This document shows positions 9,849 through 21,030 of a stretch of DNA of 49,589 nucleotides, in pieces. How positions within the stretch are numbered: position 1 is the first letter of the stretch; every line of letters starts with the position of its first letter. Source of the stretch: Chitinophagaceae bacterium (GTDB taxonomy: Bacteria > Bacteroidota > Bacteroidia > Chitinophagales > Chitinophagaceae). The translations under genes and the position numbers were made by a program. The notes under the pieces are model-generated. The model worked only from the letters and a program-made list of their open reading frames with translations. It did not search any database and was not told the origin of the DNA. Where the stretch lies: assembly GCA_021299175.1 (NCBI GenBank), contig JAJTFY010000001.1, forward strand, positions 1 to 49,589, given 5' to 3'.

Positions 9849-9986
9849 ATTACTCCATTATAGATGCACCTAAGTTCCGATTCCTTCGGATACAATGCAT
9901 GATCTTACATTAGTTAAGGTCCTTGAACATAAAAACAAGATTCTACAATATTACAGGATTCCTCAACCTTGTTAATCTCCTTTGAT

Positions 9987-9994
9987 TATCTTTG
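9987..9994 (+). promoter_or_regulatory. Bacteroidota -7 promoter element TATCTTTG
   Basis: Consensus match; only 6 nt separate it from the ATG at 10001. Confidence 0.5.
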
Positions 9995-10000
9995 TTCCCT

Positions 10001-10651
10001 ATGAAATTTTATAACATTTTCATCAAATACCGCCTCAACATAGGGATCCTGGCGCTGGCACTGGCCATTTTCTTCAATATTTGGGCGGGTTTCTTGCCCT
10101 CATTGGCACTCTACATTATCGCAGTGCTTTGCATTTTCACCCATTTTTTCATCGGCCCATTGAGACTGATCCAGGAATACCTGGAAGGGGGTGATTTTGA
10201 AGGAGCTGAAAAGATTCTCAATGGAATCAAATATCCAAACTTGCTCTACAAGCCCATCCGTGCAGTATATTTTACCTTGAAAGGGAATATCGCCATGTCC
10301 AAGCAAGACTTTGACTCGGCGGAAAAGCACATGAAAAAAAGCCTCGACCTAGGTCTTCCCATGAAGGAGGCCGAAGGAGCCAATAAACTACAGTTGGGTA
10401 TGATGGCCATGCAAAGGGGCAACATGAAAGAGGGTGAAAGCCTGATTCGCTCTGCCATTCGCTTGGGCATCCCGGACAAGGAAAGTTCAGCACTGGCATA
10501 CCTTCAGATGTGTCAAATCATGATGCAAAAGCGTGAATTCCGTGCTGCCAAAGATTTCTTCAAAAAAGCAAAGGCCCAGAAACCTACTACAGATCAGGTC
10601 ATTGACCAGATCAAACAGATTGAGAAGTATATATCCAGGATGCCTGGGTAA
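10001..10651 (+). CDS. TPR-repeat membrane protein
   Basis: N-terminal TM segments, helical repeats (GNIAMSKQDFDSAEKHMKKSLDLGLP). The ATG at 10001 is preferred over the track start 9992. Confidence 0.7.
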   Translation: MKFYNIFIKYRLNIGILALALAIFFNIWAGFLPSLALYIIAVLCIFTHFFIGPLRLIQEYLEGGDFEGAEKILNGIKYPNLLYKPIRAVYFTLKGNIAMSKQDFDSAEKHMKKSLDLGLPMKEAEGANKLQLGMMAMQRGNMKEGESLIRSAIRLGIPDKESSALAYLQMCQIMMQKREFRAAKDFFKKAKAQKPTTDQVIDQIKQIEKYISRMPG

Positions 10652-10652
10652 C

Positions 10653-11117
10653 CTATTTCTTTGGAAACAATTCCTCGACCTTCTTCTTACGGAACTCGAA
10701 TATTCCTTCCAGCTGCTTTTTAATGAAGAGGGCCACCGCTATGTCTCCTAAAAATCCAAGGGGTGCCTTGTAGTGGATCAGGTCAGTCATCAGGATTCCT
10801 CCTTCCACTTCTTCAAAATGGTGCTGGTGGTGCCACATGGCATAGGGCCCGAACCGCTGTTCATCCACAAAATATTTCTTGGGCATGACATGCGTGATTT
10901 CTGTCATCCAAAACATGGGGATGCCCAAAACGGGTCTTACATTGTATGTCATCACCTGCCCGGGATACATCTCATCTCCATACAACTCGTTCGTGAATTT
11001 AAGGTTCAGGTATTCCGGCGTCATCACCGCTAAATTCTTGGGGTGCGAAAAGAAATCCCATGCAGCGTCGAGAGAAATGGGGATGAATTGGGTTTTTTTG
11101 AGAGAATATACTGACAT
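10653..11117 (-). CDS. SRPBCC-family ligand-binding protein
   Basis: MSVYSLKKTQFIPISLDAAWDFFSHPKNLAVMTPEYLNLKF; START-like fold sequence. Confidence 0.75.
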   Translation of the reverse strand: MSVYSLKKTQFIPISLDAAWDFFSHPKNLAVMTPEYLNLKFTNELYGDEMYPGQVMTYNVRPVLGIPMFWMTEITHVMPKKYFVDEQRFGPYAMWHHQHHFEEVEGGILMTDLIHYKAPLGFLGDIAVALFIKKQLEGIFEFRKKKVEELFPKK

Positions 11118-11248
11118 TTTTAAAGAGGTTGAGTTTACAAGCCCAAGGCTGGGAGGTTGAAGAAAATTCAATATTGATTTCAAACTGATTAACAAACAGA
11201 TTGCACTTGTTGTTGTAACTTGTCGAATTAAAATTCCCCTTCAACCCC

Positions 11249-14200
11249 ATGCTCCTCACCACCTACCAAAACGAATACACCAAACTCAACCCTGCGCAAA
11301 AAGAGGCGGTTGATACAATTGAAGGACCAGTAATGGTGATAGCAGGTCCTGGTACTGGTAAAACCCAGATCCTGGCCATCCGCATCGGGAAAATCCTGAT
11401 GGAAACTGATACCCTGCCGCACAATATTCTCTGCATGACCTATACGGATGCAGGTGCGGTGGCCATGCGGAAGCGTCTGCTGAAGATCATCGGCCCAGAT
11501 GCATACAAGGTCAATATCCATACCTACCATTCTTTCTGTAACCAAGTCATCCAAGACAACCTGTCTTATTTTGAGAAAAACTCCCTCGAGGCCATCTCAG
11601 ACTTGGAGTCCATTGCCCTGATGCGGGAATTGATCGATCAGTTCCCCAAAAACCATCCACTGAAGCGCTACCGCAGCGATGTATATTTTGAAACCAAGAA
11701 CCTCCGTCAGCTCTTCAGCACCATGAAAAGGGAGGGATGGGATGCACAACTGATCCTGGATGCCATCAATGCTTACCTCAACGATCTTCCCAACAGGGAG
11801 GAATACATCTACAAACGTAAAACGGGGCAGTTCAATGCCGGCGATCTTAAACAAGAAAGCATCAATGCTGAAATAGAAAAGATGTCGAAGCTGGAAGCCG
11901 GCGTCAAGGAATTTAACAAGTTCCAAAAAATGATGCAGGACCGCAAACGCTACGATTTCGACGACATGATCAATTGGGTGATTGACGTTTTCAAAAACAA
12001 TTCCCAAATCCTGGCACAATACCAGGAACAGTTCCAATATGTATTGGTGGATGAGTACCAGGATACCAGCGGTACCCAGAACACTTTGGTTGAAATGCTG
12101 ATCAGTTATTGGGATGAGCCAAACATTTTTGTTGTGGGAGATGATGACCAGTCGATCTTTCGCTTTCAAGGAGCCAACGTAGAGAACATGCTGGTCTTCA
12201 TGAAAAAGTTCCCCAACATCAAGACCATCATGCTGACCGAAAACTACCGGTCCATCCAACCGATCCTTGATGTTTCGAAGACCCTGATCGACAAAAACCA
12301 GGAACGATTGATCCATCATATCAATGGATTGAGCAAAACACTGCTGTCTGGAAGGGATGAACTGAAAAACATGACGCATTTACCCCATGTCAACGCTTGG
12401 AGGAATGCCAGAGAGGAAATGATTGGCATCACCAAAGCCATTGAAACCCTTGTCCAGAGTGGAACATCGCCACAGAGAATCGCTGTCATCTACAAGGAAA
12501 ACAAATATGGTGAGGAACTGGCTGAATTCCTGAAATGCAGGAACATCCTGTTTTACAGCAAGCGAAACATCAATTTATTGGACCTTCCCCTGATCAAAAA
12601 AATCATTCGACTGCTCGAATACCTTGATGCAGAAATGGACACGGCCTTCAGCGGAGACCAGATGCTGTTTGAAATCCTTCACTACGATTGGTTCTCAGTG
12701 CGTCCATTGGAGATTGCCAAAATGAGCATTGAAAACACGCAGCGGCTTTATAAAAAAGATGTCTCCGGTTTCAGGAACATCATCAACATCAAGACCAACT
12801 CCATCGCAGGGAGCCTTTTTGAAAAAAATATTTCTGATGAACTCGCGCAAACCGGCAAATTCATCGAAAACATGCTGGGTAATATCAGCAACATCACACT
12901 GCAACAGTTGCTGGAAAGGATCATCCGCGATTCAGGCATGCTTGGCGTCATCATGAAATCCAATGACAACCACTGGCAAATGCAGGTGCTCACTGCGTTT
13001 TTTGATTTCCTGAAAAATGAAACAAAAAAAGATCCATCATTGGACCTGAACAAATTTGTGAAGGTCATTCAGATGATGCGGAAAGAAGAGATAGCGCTAC
13101 CAATTGTTCAGGTTGGCGGCAATGAAAAAGGCGTCAACCTACTTACCGCCCATGGTGCCAAAGGGCTTGAGTTCGAGCATGTTTTTTTTGCGGGATGCAA
13201 TGCCAGTTTCTGGGAAAAGAAAAGAGCCAACAACAAGGGCTACAAACTCCCGGATACGCTTTTTGTGTCAAATTCTACAGCAACATCTGAAGAAGAACTG
13301 CGTCGCTTGTTTTATGTAGCACTGACAAGGGCCGAGCAATTCCTGACCATCTCCTATGCAAAACAAAAGGATGATGGAAAAGACCTTGAAGCCAGCATGT
13401 TTTTGGAAGAAATCAAAGCAGGTCATGCCCTGCCTGAAGACAACCCCATCCCTTCAGAAAATACCATCACGGAATTCAATCTGGTGCGATTGCTTTCAGC
13501 ACATTCGCCCATCATTGAAAAAATGGATACTGATATCATCGACAAGGCATTGGATAAATTTTCAATGAATGTGACGGCGCTGAACAATTACCTCAACTGT
13601 CCGCTTCAATTCTACTATAACAACCTGATCCGCATCCCATCACCCAAAAACGAAACCCTTGAATTTGGCTCTGGTGTTCACTTTGCGCTGGAATCCTTCT
13701 TCAATAAAATGAAACAAGACCCCGGCAACAATTTCCCCTCCAAACAGGTATTGATTGAGGATTTTGTGCTCTATCTCTACCGACACAGGGAGAGTTTCAC
13801 CAAAGAGGAATTTGAAAGAAGGATGGAATACGGACGCGATATCCTTGACAAATACTACGAGAAAAAAATCAATGGTTTCAACAAGATAGTCTCTGTTGAA
13901 AGGAATATCAGGAATGTGATGGTCGATGGAGTTCCGCTCAAGGGAAAGATCGATAAGATGGAATTTGACGGGCACAAGGTCAATGTGGTGGACTATAAAA
14001 CAGGAAACCCTGATAATGCGAAAGCAAAACTCAAGAATCCGCAAAGCGATCCGCCCCATGGTGGAGACTATTGGCGCCAGGCGGTATTCTACAAAATTTT
14101 GATCGATAACAATGAGCAGGGGAAATACCAAGTCATGAGCACCGAATTTGATTTTGTGGAGCCCAATGCCAAAAAAGAAATCAGCTCCATCATTGTTCCC

Positions 14201-14380
14201 ATCTCAAAAGAAGATACGGATGCGGTAAGGGAACAGATTCAATTTGTTTGGGATAAAATACAGGCGCGGGACTTCTACACCGGCTGCGGAAAAGAAGAAT
14301 GCCATTGGTGCAATTTTGTCAAAACAAACAAACTGCAGGTGGGATTCATTGAGGAAGAACAGGAGGTGCTTTTTGATTAA
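11249..14380 (+). CDS. UvrD/PcrA-like superfamily 1 helicase fused to a RecB/AddB-type PD-(D/E)XK nuclease
   Basis: Walker A AGPGTGKTQI, motif II VDEYQDTSG, DDDQSIFRFQGA, TAHGAKGLEFEHV; C-terminal GKIDKMEF...VVDYKTG and Cys residues in NCPLQFYY and GCGKEECHWCNF. Confidence 0.9.
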   Translation: MLLTTYQNEYTKLNPAQKEAVDTIEGPVMVIAGPGTGKTQILAIRIGKILMETDTLPHNILCMTYTDAGAVAMRKRLLKIIGPDAYKVNIHTYHSFCNQVIQDNLSYFEKNSLEAISDLESIALMRELIDQFPKNHPLKRYRSDVYFETKNLRQLFSTMKREGWDAQLILDAINAYLNDLPNREEYIYKRKTGQFNAGDLKQESINAEIEKMSKLEAGVKEFNKFQKMMQDRKRYDFDDMINWVIDVFKNNSQILAQYQEQFQYVLVDEYQDTSGTQNTLVEMLISYWDEPNIFVVGDDDQSIFRFQGANVENMLVFMKKFPNIKTIMLTENYRSIQPILDVSKTLIDKNQERLIHHINGLSKTLLSGRDELKNMTHLPHVNAWRNAREEMIGITKAIETLVQSGTSPQRIAVIYKENKYGEELAEFLKCRNILFYSKRNINLLDLPLIKKIIRLLEYLDAEMDTAFSGDQMLFEILHYDWFSVRPLEIAKMSIENTQRLYKKDVSGFRNIINIKTNSIAGSLFEKNISDELAQTGKFIENMLGNISNITLQQLLERIIRDSGMLGVIMKSNDNHWQMQVLTAFFDFLKNETKKDPSLDLNKFVKVIQMMRKEEIALPIVQVGGNEKGVNLLTAHGAKGLEFEHVFFAGCNASFWEKKRANNKGYKLPDTLFVSNSTATSEEELRRLFYVALTRAEQFLTISYAKQKDDGKDLEASMFLEEIKAGHALPEDNPIPSENTITEFNLVRLLSAHSPIIEKMDTDIIDKALDKFSMNVTALNNYLNCPLQFYYNNLIRIPSPKNETLEFGSGVHFALESFFNKMKQDPGNNFPSKQVLIEDFVLYLYRHRESFTKEEFERRMEYGRDILDKYYEKKINGFNKIVSVERNIRNVMVDGVPLKGKIDKMEFDGHKVNVVDYKTGNPDNAKAKLKNPQSDPPHGGDYWRQAVFYKILIDNNEQGKYQVMSTEFDFVEPNAKKEISSIIVPISKEDTDAVREQIQFVWDKIQARDFYTGCGKEECHWCNFVKTNKLQVGFIEEEQEVLFD

Positions 14381-14385
14381 CTTTG
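14378..14385 (+). promoter_or_regulatory. Bacteroidota -7 promoter element TAACTTTG overlapping the helicase stop codon
   Basis: TAACTTTG with its TAA being the stop codon of the upstream gene; ATG at 14395. Confidence 0.5.
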
Positions 14386-14394
14386 CAGCACATC

Positions 14395-15786
14395 ATGAAA
14401 TTCATTCACTGCATCATTCTTGCTGCGTTTCTCAGTTCTTGTGGGCAACAGGTTGCACCAACTGGTGGGCCCAGGGATTCCATTCCTCCAAAATTGGTGG
14501 CTGCACTGCCTGAATATGGTGCCAAAAATTTCAAGGGCAACAAGATCACCCTGGTATTCGATGAATACATCACCCTTGACAATCCCTATGAAAAACTGAC
14601 CTATTCGCCGACTCCGAAAATCAATCCCAATGCCGAAGGGAAACTGAAAACAATCACGGTAAAACTAAAAGATACCCTGGAGGAAAATACCACTTACAGC
14701 ATTGATTTCGGTGAAGCCATCAAAGACATCAATGAAAACAACATTCTCAAGGACTTCACCTATACTTTCTCAACGGGCGCCTACATTGATTCTGCGTATC
14801 TCACAGGCAAAGTGATCATTGCAGAAACCGGAAAGGTGGACAGCACCATGATTGCAGTGCTTCACCAGCAAATGGACGATTCAGCGGTGGCCAAACAAAA
14901 GCCGCGGTATTATACTAGGCTCAAGGGCGACGGCAGTTTCCTTTTCAGGAACATTCGTCCGGGCCTGTACAATGTTTTTGCCATCAAGGATGCAGACGGT
15001 GGCAAAAAATATGATCAATCCAGCGAATTGATTGCATTCCTGAACAGCCCCATCAGCATTGGTATTGATACATCTACCCTGCTGTATGCATTCGAAGAGG
15101 AACAGGAAATCAAGCCTGCGCCAAAATCAACCACAAAACCTGCTGCAAACAATAAAAAAGGAGAGGACAAAAGGTTGAAGTTCAGCAATAACCTGGAGGG
15201 CGAGAGGCTGGACCTGCTTTCAAACCTCATACTGACCACAGAACATCCCCTGAAAAAACTGGATTCATCCAAAATTCGTTTCACAGACAAGGAGTTCAAA
15301 TCCATCACCGGTTTCACACTGGACAAAGACAGCACTGGAAAACAACTCATCATCAAACACCCCTGGACAGAAAATACTGCGTATAACCTGATCCTTGAAA
15401 AGGATTTCGCCCTGGATACCATGGACAATAAATTCATGAAAACCGACACCATCGGCTTTACCTCAAAAAAAGAATCGGATTACGGCAGCATCGACATCAA
15501 AATCGCCAATATCGACAGCAATCTGCACCCAATTCTGTTGCTGTTGAAAGAAAACAAGATTGTGCTTCAGCAACAGGCCAAGCAGGAAAAATACAAGATC
15601 AAATTGTTCAATCCAGGAGAGTACCAGATCAGCATCCTTTTTGATATCAATAACAATGGCAAATGGGATACCGGCAATTACTGGAAAAAACGGCAGCCCG
15701 AAAAAGTGGTGGCCAGAAAACAAACCCTGCAAATCAGGGCCAACTGGGACAATGAATTGAGAATTGATCTCAAAGACATTCAGTAA
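14395..15786 (+). CDS. Lipoprotein with an Ig-like domain (Big_5/SbsA-like)
   Basis: AAFLSSCGQQVAPTGGPRDSIPPKLV lipoprotein start; ITLVFDEYITLDNPYEKLTYSP. Confidence 0.75.
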   Translation: MKFIHCIILAAFLSSCGQQVAPTGGPRDSIPPKLVAALPEYGAKNFKGNKITLVFDEYITLDNPYEKLTYSPTPKINPNAEGKLKTITVKLKDTLEENTTYSIDFGEAIKDINENNILKDFTYTFSTGAYIDSAYLTGKVIIAETGKVDSTMIAVLHQQMDDSAVAKQKPRYYTRLKGDGSFLFRNIRPGLYNVFAIKDADGGKKYDQSSELIAFLNSPISIGIDTSTLLYAFEEEQEIKPAPKSTTKPAANNKKGEDKRLKFSNNLEGERLDLLSNLILTTEHPLKKLDSSKIRFTDKEFKSITGFTLDKDSTGKQLIIKHPWTENTAYNLILEKDFALDTMDNKFMKTDTIGFTSKKESDYGSIDIKIANIDSNLHPILLLLKENKIVLQQQAKQEKYKIKLFNPGEYQISILFDINNNGKWDTGNYWKKRQPEKVVARKQTLQIRANWDNELRIDLKDIQ

Positions 15787-15794
15787 TTTTACAG

Positions 15795-16409
15795 ATGCAT
15801 TTATCCTCCAACCTTCTCGAAGCAGCTGTCAAAGAGTTTTCCCGCCTTCCGGGCATCGGAAAAAAAACGGCACTGAGACTGGTGCTTCACTTGCTAAAAC
15901 AGGAGGAGGCCGAGGTGGCGCAATTCAGCGAAACCATTGACAGGATGAGAAAAGAAATCAAGTTCTGCAAGACTTGTTTCAACATTTCAGACCTTGACCA
16001 GTGCACCATTTGCAGCAATGCCGGCAGAAAAAAAGAAGTGATTTGTGTGGTAGAAAACATCAGGGATGTGATTGCCATTGAGTCGACAGAGCAGTACAAC
16101 GGCGTTTACCATGTTCTGGGCGGTGTGATTTCACCATTGGATGGCATAGGCCCTGATCAACTCACCATTGCTGCATTGGCAGCAAGGATTCCCCTGGAAA
16201 ACACAAAAGAGATCGTCTTTGCATTGAGCCCAACCATTCAGGGTGATACCACCATTTATTATATCCGTAAAAAGCTCAACAATGCTGAGCTCCGCTTTAC
16301 CACCATTGCCCGTGGGATTGCTTTTGGTGGTGAGCTCGAATTCGCTGATGAAATGACCTTGGCCAAGAGCATCAGGAACAGGCTCCCTGTAGACAGTTAT
16401 ATACAGTAA
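15795..16409 (+). CDS. recR: Recombination mediator protein RecR
   Basis: LPGIGKKTALRLVLHLL, zinc finger CKTCFNISDLDQCTIC, Toprim ICVVENIRDVIAIE. Confidence 0.95.
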   Translation: MHLSSNLLEAAVKEFSRLPGIGKKTALRLVLHLLKQEEAEVAQFSETIDRMRKEIKFCKTCFNISDLDQCTICSNAGRKKEVICVVENIRDVIAIESTEQYNGVYHVLGGVISPLDGIGPDQLTIAALAARIPLENTKEIVFALSPTIQGDTTIYYIRKKLNNAELRFTTIARGIAFGGELEFADEMTLAKSIRNRLPVDSYIQ

Positions 16410-16450
16410 AACCCTGTCCACCTTGCCTTTGAACCCATGCTCCTTTTAAC

Positions 16451-16458
16451 TACCTTTG
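16451..16458 (+). promoter_or_regulatory. Bacteroidota -7 promoter element TACCTTTG upstream of metH part 1
   Basis: Consensus match 16 nt before the ATG at 16475. Confidence 0.5.
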
Positions 16459-16474
16459 CGTCTCTATACAAAGC

Positions 16475-17494
16475 ATGAAAGATATTTCCACACTACTCAA
16501 AGAAAGGATCCTCGTGATTGATGGCGCCATGGGAACCATGATCCAAAGGCACAAGCTCACTGAAGCTGATTACAGGGGAACCCGGTTTGCCGACTGGCCA
16601 TCAGACCTCAAAGGCAACAATGACCTGCTCAGCATCACCCAACCCGACATCATCAAAAACATCCACCTTCAATACCTGGAGGCGGGCGCAGACATCATTG
16701 AAACCAATACTTTCAATGCTCAGGCTGTTTCAATGGCGGATTACAACATGAGCGATCTGTCTTATGAAATCAACCTGGCCGCTGCTCGTTGTGCACGGAA
16801 TGCCGTTGTTGAATACCATGCCAATCATCCCGAAAGCAAGGACAAAGGCGGACCATTTGTGGCTGGTGCCATCGGCCCCATGAACAAAACCCTTTCCCTT
16901 TCTCCGGATGTAAACAACCCGGGCTTCAGGAGCATCAGTTTCGATGAAGTGGCAGAAGCCTATTACGAACAGGTAAAAGCCCTGGTAGAAGGCGGTGTTG
17001 ACCTCTTGCTGATCGAGACCATTTTTGATACACTGAACGCAAAGGCTGCCATCTATGCCACCAAAAAGTTTTTCCGTGACAACCAGATGGAAGAACTGCC
17101 ATTGATGATCAGCGGCACCATCACGGATGCTTCCGGAAGAACGCTCAGTGGTCAAACCCTGGAGGCTTTTTACACCAGCATCGCACATGCCAACCCATTG
17201 AGTGTGGGCCTGAACTGTGCACTGGGAGCCAACCAGATGCGTTCACACATCGAAGAACTTTCGCAAATCGCTGTTTGTTATACCTCGGCGTATCCCAATG
17301 CAGGTTTGCCCAATGCGATGGGAGAATATGATGAAGAACCTGCTGAAACCGCGCACTTCATCGAAGAATGGGCAGAAAAAGGATTTGTAAACATCGTGGG
17401 TGGATGCTGTGGAACTACGCCAGATCATATCAAGCATATTGCTGATCAGGTGAGGAGGATACAACCTCGGGGGTTGCCTGTGGTGGAAGCATGA
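16475..17494 (+). CDS. metH: Methionine synthase, homocysteine S-methyltransferase module (split MetH N-part)
   Basis: [24 protein letters not shown]...[18 protein letters not shown]. Confidence 0.93.
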   Translation: MKDISTLLKERILVIDGAMGTMIQRHKLTEADYRGTRFADWPSDLKGNNDLLSITQPDIIKNIHLQYLEAGADIIETNTFNAQAVSMADYNMSDLSYEINLAAARCARNAVVEYHANHPESKDKGGPFVAGAIGPMNKTLSLSPDVNNPGFRSISFDEVAEAYYEQVKALVEGGVDLLLIETIFDTLNAKAAIYATKKFFRDNQMEELPLMISGTITDASGRTLSGQTLEAFYTSIAHANPLSVGLNCALGANQMRSHIEELSQIAVCYTSAYPNAGLPNAMGEYDEEPAETAHFIEEWAEKGFVNIVGGCCGTTPDHIKHIADQVRRIQPRGLPVVEA

Positions 17495-17533
17495 GGTTTA
17501 AGGGGTTGAAGAGGTTGAGGGGGTTGAAGGGTT
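17495..17533 (+). repeat. 9-bp minisatellite array (ggtttaagg ggttgaaga ggttgaggg ggttgaagg), between the two metH ORFs
   Basis: Four contiguous 9-bp units, adjoining the TGA stop of the N-part. Confidence 0.9.
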
Positions 17534-17550
17534 AAATCAAATAAATTAAA

Positions 17551-20235
17551 ATGGCAGAAAAAGTACATATCAAGCCTTACATGAGATTGTCCGGATTGGA
17601 GCCTTTGGTCATCCGACCGGAGACCAATTTCGTGAATGTAGGCGAACGCACCAATGTTACGGGATCAAAGAAGTTTGCCCGACTCATCAAGGAAGAAAAA
17701 TACGAAGAGGCCCTGGGAGTGGCCAGGCAGCAGGTTGAAAGCGGGGCACAAATCCTTGACGTGAACATGGACGATGCCTTGCTGGATGGCGAAAAGGAAA
17801 TGGTTATCTTTTTGAACCTGTTGCAAAGCGAACCAGATATTGCCAGGATCCCCGTCATGATTGACTCCTCAAAGTTTTCAATCATCGAGGCAGGACTGAA
17901 ATGCATACAAGGGAAATGCGTGGTTAACTCTATTTCCCTTAAAGAAGGCGAAGAAAAATTCATCCAGCAGGCCATCATCTGCAGAAGTTTTGGCGCAGCA
18001 GTGATCGTAATGGCCTTTGATGAGGATGGACAGGCAGATACCCTGGAAAAAAGAATTAGGATTGGTGAAAGGGCATACGAAATCCTCACAAAAAAAGTTG
18101 GATTTCCCGCATCGGACATCATCTTCGACCTTAATGTTTTTGCAGTAGCCACAGGATTGGAAGAGCACAACAATTATGGTGTTGATTTCATTGAAGCCAC
18201 CAGGGCATTGAAACAAAAATATCCACTGGTCAAAATTTCTGGCGGCGTCAGCAACCTTTCTTTCTCTTTCCGCGGCAACGACCATGTGCGCGAGGCCATG
18301 CACTCTGTGTTCCTCTACCACGCCATCAAAGCGGGAATGGACATGGGTATTGTCAATGCAGGTCAGCTGGTGATTTATGATGAGATTGATCCTGTGCTGA
18401 GAAACCTCTGCGAAGATGTTATCCTCAACAGGAACAATGATGATAACCAGGCAACTGAAAAACTGATCCAGTTTGCTGAGACCGTAAAGGCCAAAGGCAA
18501 GGTTCAGGAAAGGGATGAAGCCTGGCGCAACAATTCTGTTCAAGAGCGTTTGAAACATGCCCTGATAAATGGCATTACTGAATACATTGATGCAGATACT
18601 GAAGAGGCCAGACAGGCATATCCCCGGCCCCTTGATGTCATTGAAGGACCGCTGATGGATGGAATGAACATCGTGGGAGACCTGTTTGGTGTTGGTAAAA
18701 TGTTCCTGCCACAGGTGGTGAAAAGCGCCCGTGTCATGAAAAAAAGTGTGGCTGTACTCACCCCATACATTGAGGCAGCAAAGCAAGAAGCATCTGCAGC
18801 AGGAAAGATCTTGTTGGCAACGGTAAAAGGCGATGTGCATGATATTGGAAAAAATATTGTGGGTGTTGTGCTTGGTTGCAATGGATACGATATTGTAGAC
18901 CTTGGTGTGATGGTTGGAGCTGATAAAATCCTTGATGAGGCCGTCAAACACAATGCAGACATCATTGGACTGAGTGGATTGATTACTCCTTCCCTGGATG
19001 AAATGGTGCATGTGGCCTCAGAGATGAAACGCCGTGGAATGAAACAACCCCTGCTGATCGGTGGAGCCACTACATCCCGCATGCATACTGCGCTCAAGAT
19101 CGCACAACAGTATGACGGTGGTGTGGTGCATGTGCTGGATGCATCGCGAAGTGTATCAGTTGCAGGTTCGTTGCTGAACCAAAACAAAACAGATTTTCTT
19201 GGCGCCATCGATGTGGAATATGATAAGCTGCGCACTGAGTTTGCCAACAAAAAGAATAGCAAGGAAATGCTTTCATATGAGGAAGCGGTGAAGCGGAAAT
19301 TCAGCATCAATTGGGCTGAAACCCCTTTCACAAAGCCAAGCTTCACAGGCAAAAAAGAAATCACTGACATCAGCATTGAAACCCTGATTCCTTATATTGA
19401 CTGGACGCCATTCTTCATTGCATGGGAGATGCATGGCAAATTCCCTGCCATCCTCAAAGATGAAATAGTAGGAAAGGAAGCATCAAAATTATATGACGAT
19501 GCCAACAACATGTTGCAACAGATGATGGCGGAGAAATGGCTTGAACCGAGGGCTGTGATTGGCTTCTGGCCAGCCAACAGCAATGACCGCGACAGCGTCA
19601 CCTTACTCAATACAGAAACCAATGAAGAACTGGAATTACAATTCCTTCGCCAGCAAATGAAAAAGGCCGCAGACCAGCCCAATCTTTCATTGGCCGACTT
19701 CATAGCGCCTTCATCTGTTGATCAACAAGATCATCTTGGCGCATTTGCAGTAACCATACAAGGCATTGAGCGACACATACAACGCTTCGAAGCACAACTT
19801 GACGACTACAGCAAGATCATGCTGCAGGCGCTGGCTGACAGGCTTGCAGAAGCACTGGCAGAATATATCCACATGAAAGTGAGAACGGAATATTGGGGCT
19901 ATGCCAAAGATGAACTGCTGTCCAACGATGACATGATCAAGGAAGTGTACACAGGCATCAGGCCAGCACCTGGTTATCCTGCCTGCCCGGATCATACCGA
20001 GAAGAACAAGCTCTTTCATTTGCTTGATGCCACCAACCAGATTGGCATCACCCTCACAGAGTCGTTGGCCATGTTCCCTGCCTCTTCTGTTTGCGGCTGG
20101 TATTTTGCCCACCCTGAAGCCAAATATTTCGGCGTAGGAAAAATCACCAAAGACCAATTACAGGACTATGCAACAAGAAAGGGTATGGATAATACAGAAG
20201 CAGAAAAATGGTTGAGGCCAAGCCTTGATGCCTAA
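17551..20235 (+). CDS. metH: Methionine synthase, pterin-binding/B12-binding/activation modules (split MetH C-part)
   Basis: [49 protein letters not shown] (B12 motif); activation domain [15 protein letters not shown]. Confidence 0.95.
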   Translation: MAEKVHIKPYMRLSGLEPLVIRPETNFVNVGERTNVTGSKKFARLIKEEKYEEALGVARQQVESGAQILDVNMDDALLDGEKEMVIFLNLLQSEPDIARIPVMIDSSKFSIIEAGLKCIQGKCVVNSISLKEGEEKFIQQAIICRSFGAAVIVMAFDEDGQADTLEKRIRIGERAYEILTKKVGFPASDIIFDLNVFAVATGLEEHNNYGVDFIEATRALKQKYPLVKISGGVSNLSFSFRGNDHVREAMHSVFLYHAIKAGMDMGIVNAGQLVIYDEIDPVLRNLCEDVILNRNNDDNQATEKLIQFAETVKAKGKVQERDEAWRNNSVQERLKHALINGITEYIDADTEEARQAYPRPLDVIEGPLMDGMNIVGDLFGVGKMFLPQVVKSARVMKKSVAVLTPYIEAAKQEASAAGKILLATVKGDVHDIGKNIVGVVLGCNGYDIVDLGVMVGADKILDEAVKHNADIIGLSGLITPSLDEMVHVASEMKRRGMKQPLLIGGATTSRMHTALKIAQQYDGGVVHVLDASRSVSVAGSLLNQNKTDFLGAIDVEYDKLRTEFANKKNSKEMLSYEEAVKRKFSINWAETPFTKPSFTGKKEITDISIETLIPYIDWTPFFIAWEMHGKFPAILKDEIVGKEASKLYDDANNMLQQMMAEKWLEPRAVIGFWPANSNDRDSVTLLNTETNEELELQFLRQQMKKAADQPNLSLADFIAPSSVDQQDHLGAFAVTIQGIERHIQRFEAQLDDYSKIMLQALADRLAEALAEYIHMKVRTEYWGYAKDELLSNDDMIKEVYTGIRPAPGYPACPDHTEKNKLFHLLDATNQIGITLTESLAMFPASSVCGWYFAHPEAKYFGVGKITKDQLQDYATRKGMDNTEAEKWLRPSLDA

Positions 20236-20255
20236 GACAACAATAAAAACAATCC

Positions 20256-21029
20256 ATGCGAATTATCTCCTACAATGTCAATGGGATCAGGGCTGCCATC
20301 AAAAAAGGTTTGATTGATTGGCTGAAAACCGATCCTGCAGACATCATTTGCTTGCAAGAAACAAAGGCAACCAAGTATGATGTTGACATGAAGGAAATCA
20401 ATGATCTGGGCTATTACGATTATTGGTTCAGTGCCAGCAGCAAAAAAGGATACAGCGGTGTAGCTGTATTTACAAAAATAAAGCCGGACAAGGTGGTCAC
20501 TGGAAATGGCCATGCGCAGAGCGATGACGAAGGCCGTGTGATTCAACTGCATTTTGGAAAACTGCTACTGATCAATGCTTATTTTCCATCAGGTACTTCT
20601 GGCGACGAAAGACAATCCTTCAAGATGGAATGGTTGAATGAGATGCTGCCCTACCTGAACAAAACAAAGAAGAAATTTGAAGGCATCATCCTTTGCGGTG
20701 ATTACAATATCGCACACAATCCCATCGACATCCATGATCCCAAAGGGAATAAAAATACCACTGGATTCCTTCCTGAAGAAAGGGCATGGATGGATGATTT
20801 TTTTGCATCAGGATGGGTGGACAGCTTCAGAAAAATTCATCCTGAGCCACACAGGTATTCCTGGTGGAGCCAGCGATTTCCAAGTGTAAGGCTCAACAAC
20901 AAAGGCTGGCGCATTGATTACATCAACGTTACAGAGAGTCTCGCTGCACACATTGTTGATGCAGAGATTTTTCCGGATATAAAACACAGTGATCATTGCC
21001 CTGTTTATCTTGAACTCTCAAATTTTTAA
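20256..21029 (+). CDS. xth: Exodeoxyribonuclease III
   Basis: MRIISYNVNGIRAAIKKGL, DIICLQETKA, GDYNIAHNPIDIHDPKGN, KHSDHCPVYLEL. Confidence 0.93.
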   Translation: MRIISYNVNGIRAAIKKGLIDWLKTDPADIICLQETKATKYDVDMKEINDLGYYDYWFSASSKKGYSGVAVFTKIKPDKVVTGNGHAQSDDEGRVIQLHFGKLLLINAYFPSGTSGDERQSFKMEWLNEMLPYLNKTKKKFEGIILCGDYNIAHNPIDIHDPKGNKNTTGFLPEERAWMDDFFASGWVDSFRKIHPEPHRYSWWSQRFPSVRLNNKGWRIDYINVTESLAAHIVDAEIFPDIKHSDHCPVYLELSNF

Positions 21030-21030
21030 G

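Noticed and set aside
11597-12379. 260-aa minus ORF opposite the helicase
   Set aside because: Antisense to conserved helicase motifs, with no recognisable domain.
16410-16474. Cobalamin riboswitch upstream of metH
   Set aside because: Only 65 bp separates recR from metH, most of it occupied by the promoter. There is no room for, or trace of, a B12-box aptamer.
17878-19376. Long antisense ORFs (377 and 278 aa) opposite metH
   Set aside because: Their low-complexity, Cys/His/Ser-rich translations match no family and they lie antisense to a clearly conserved MetH. They are shadow ORFs.
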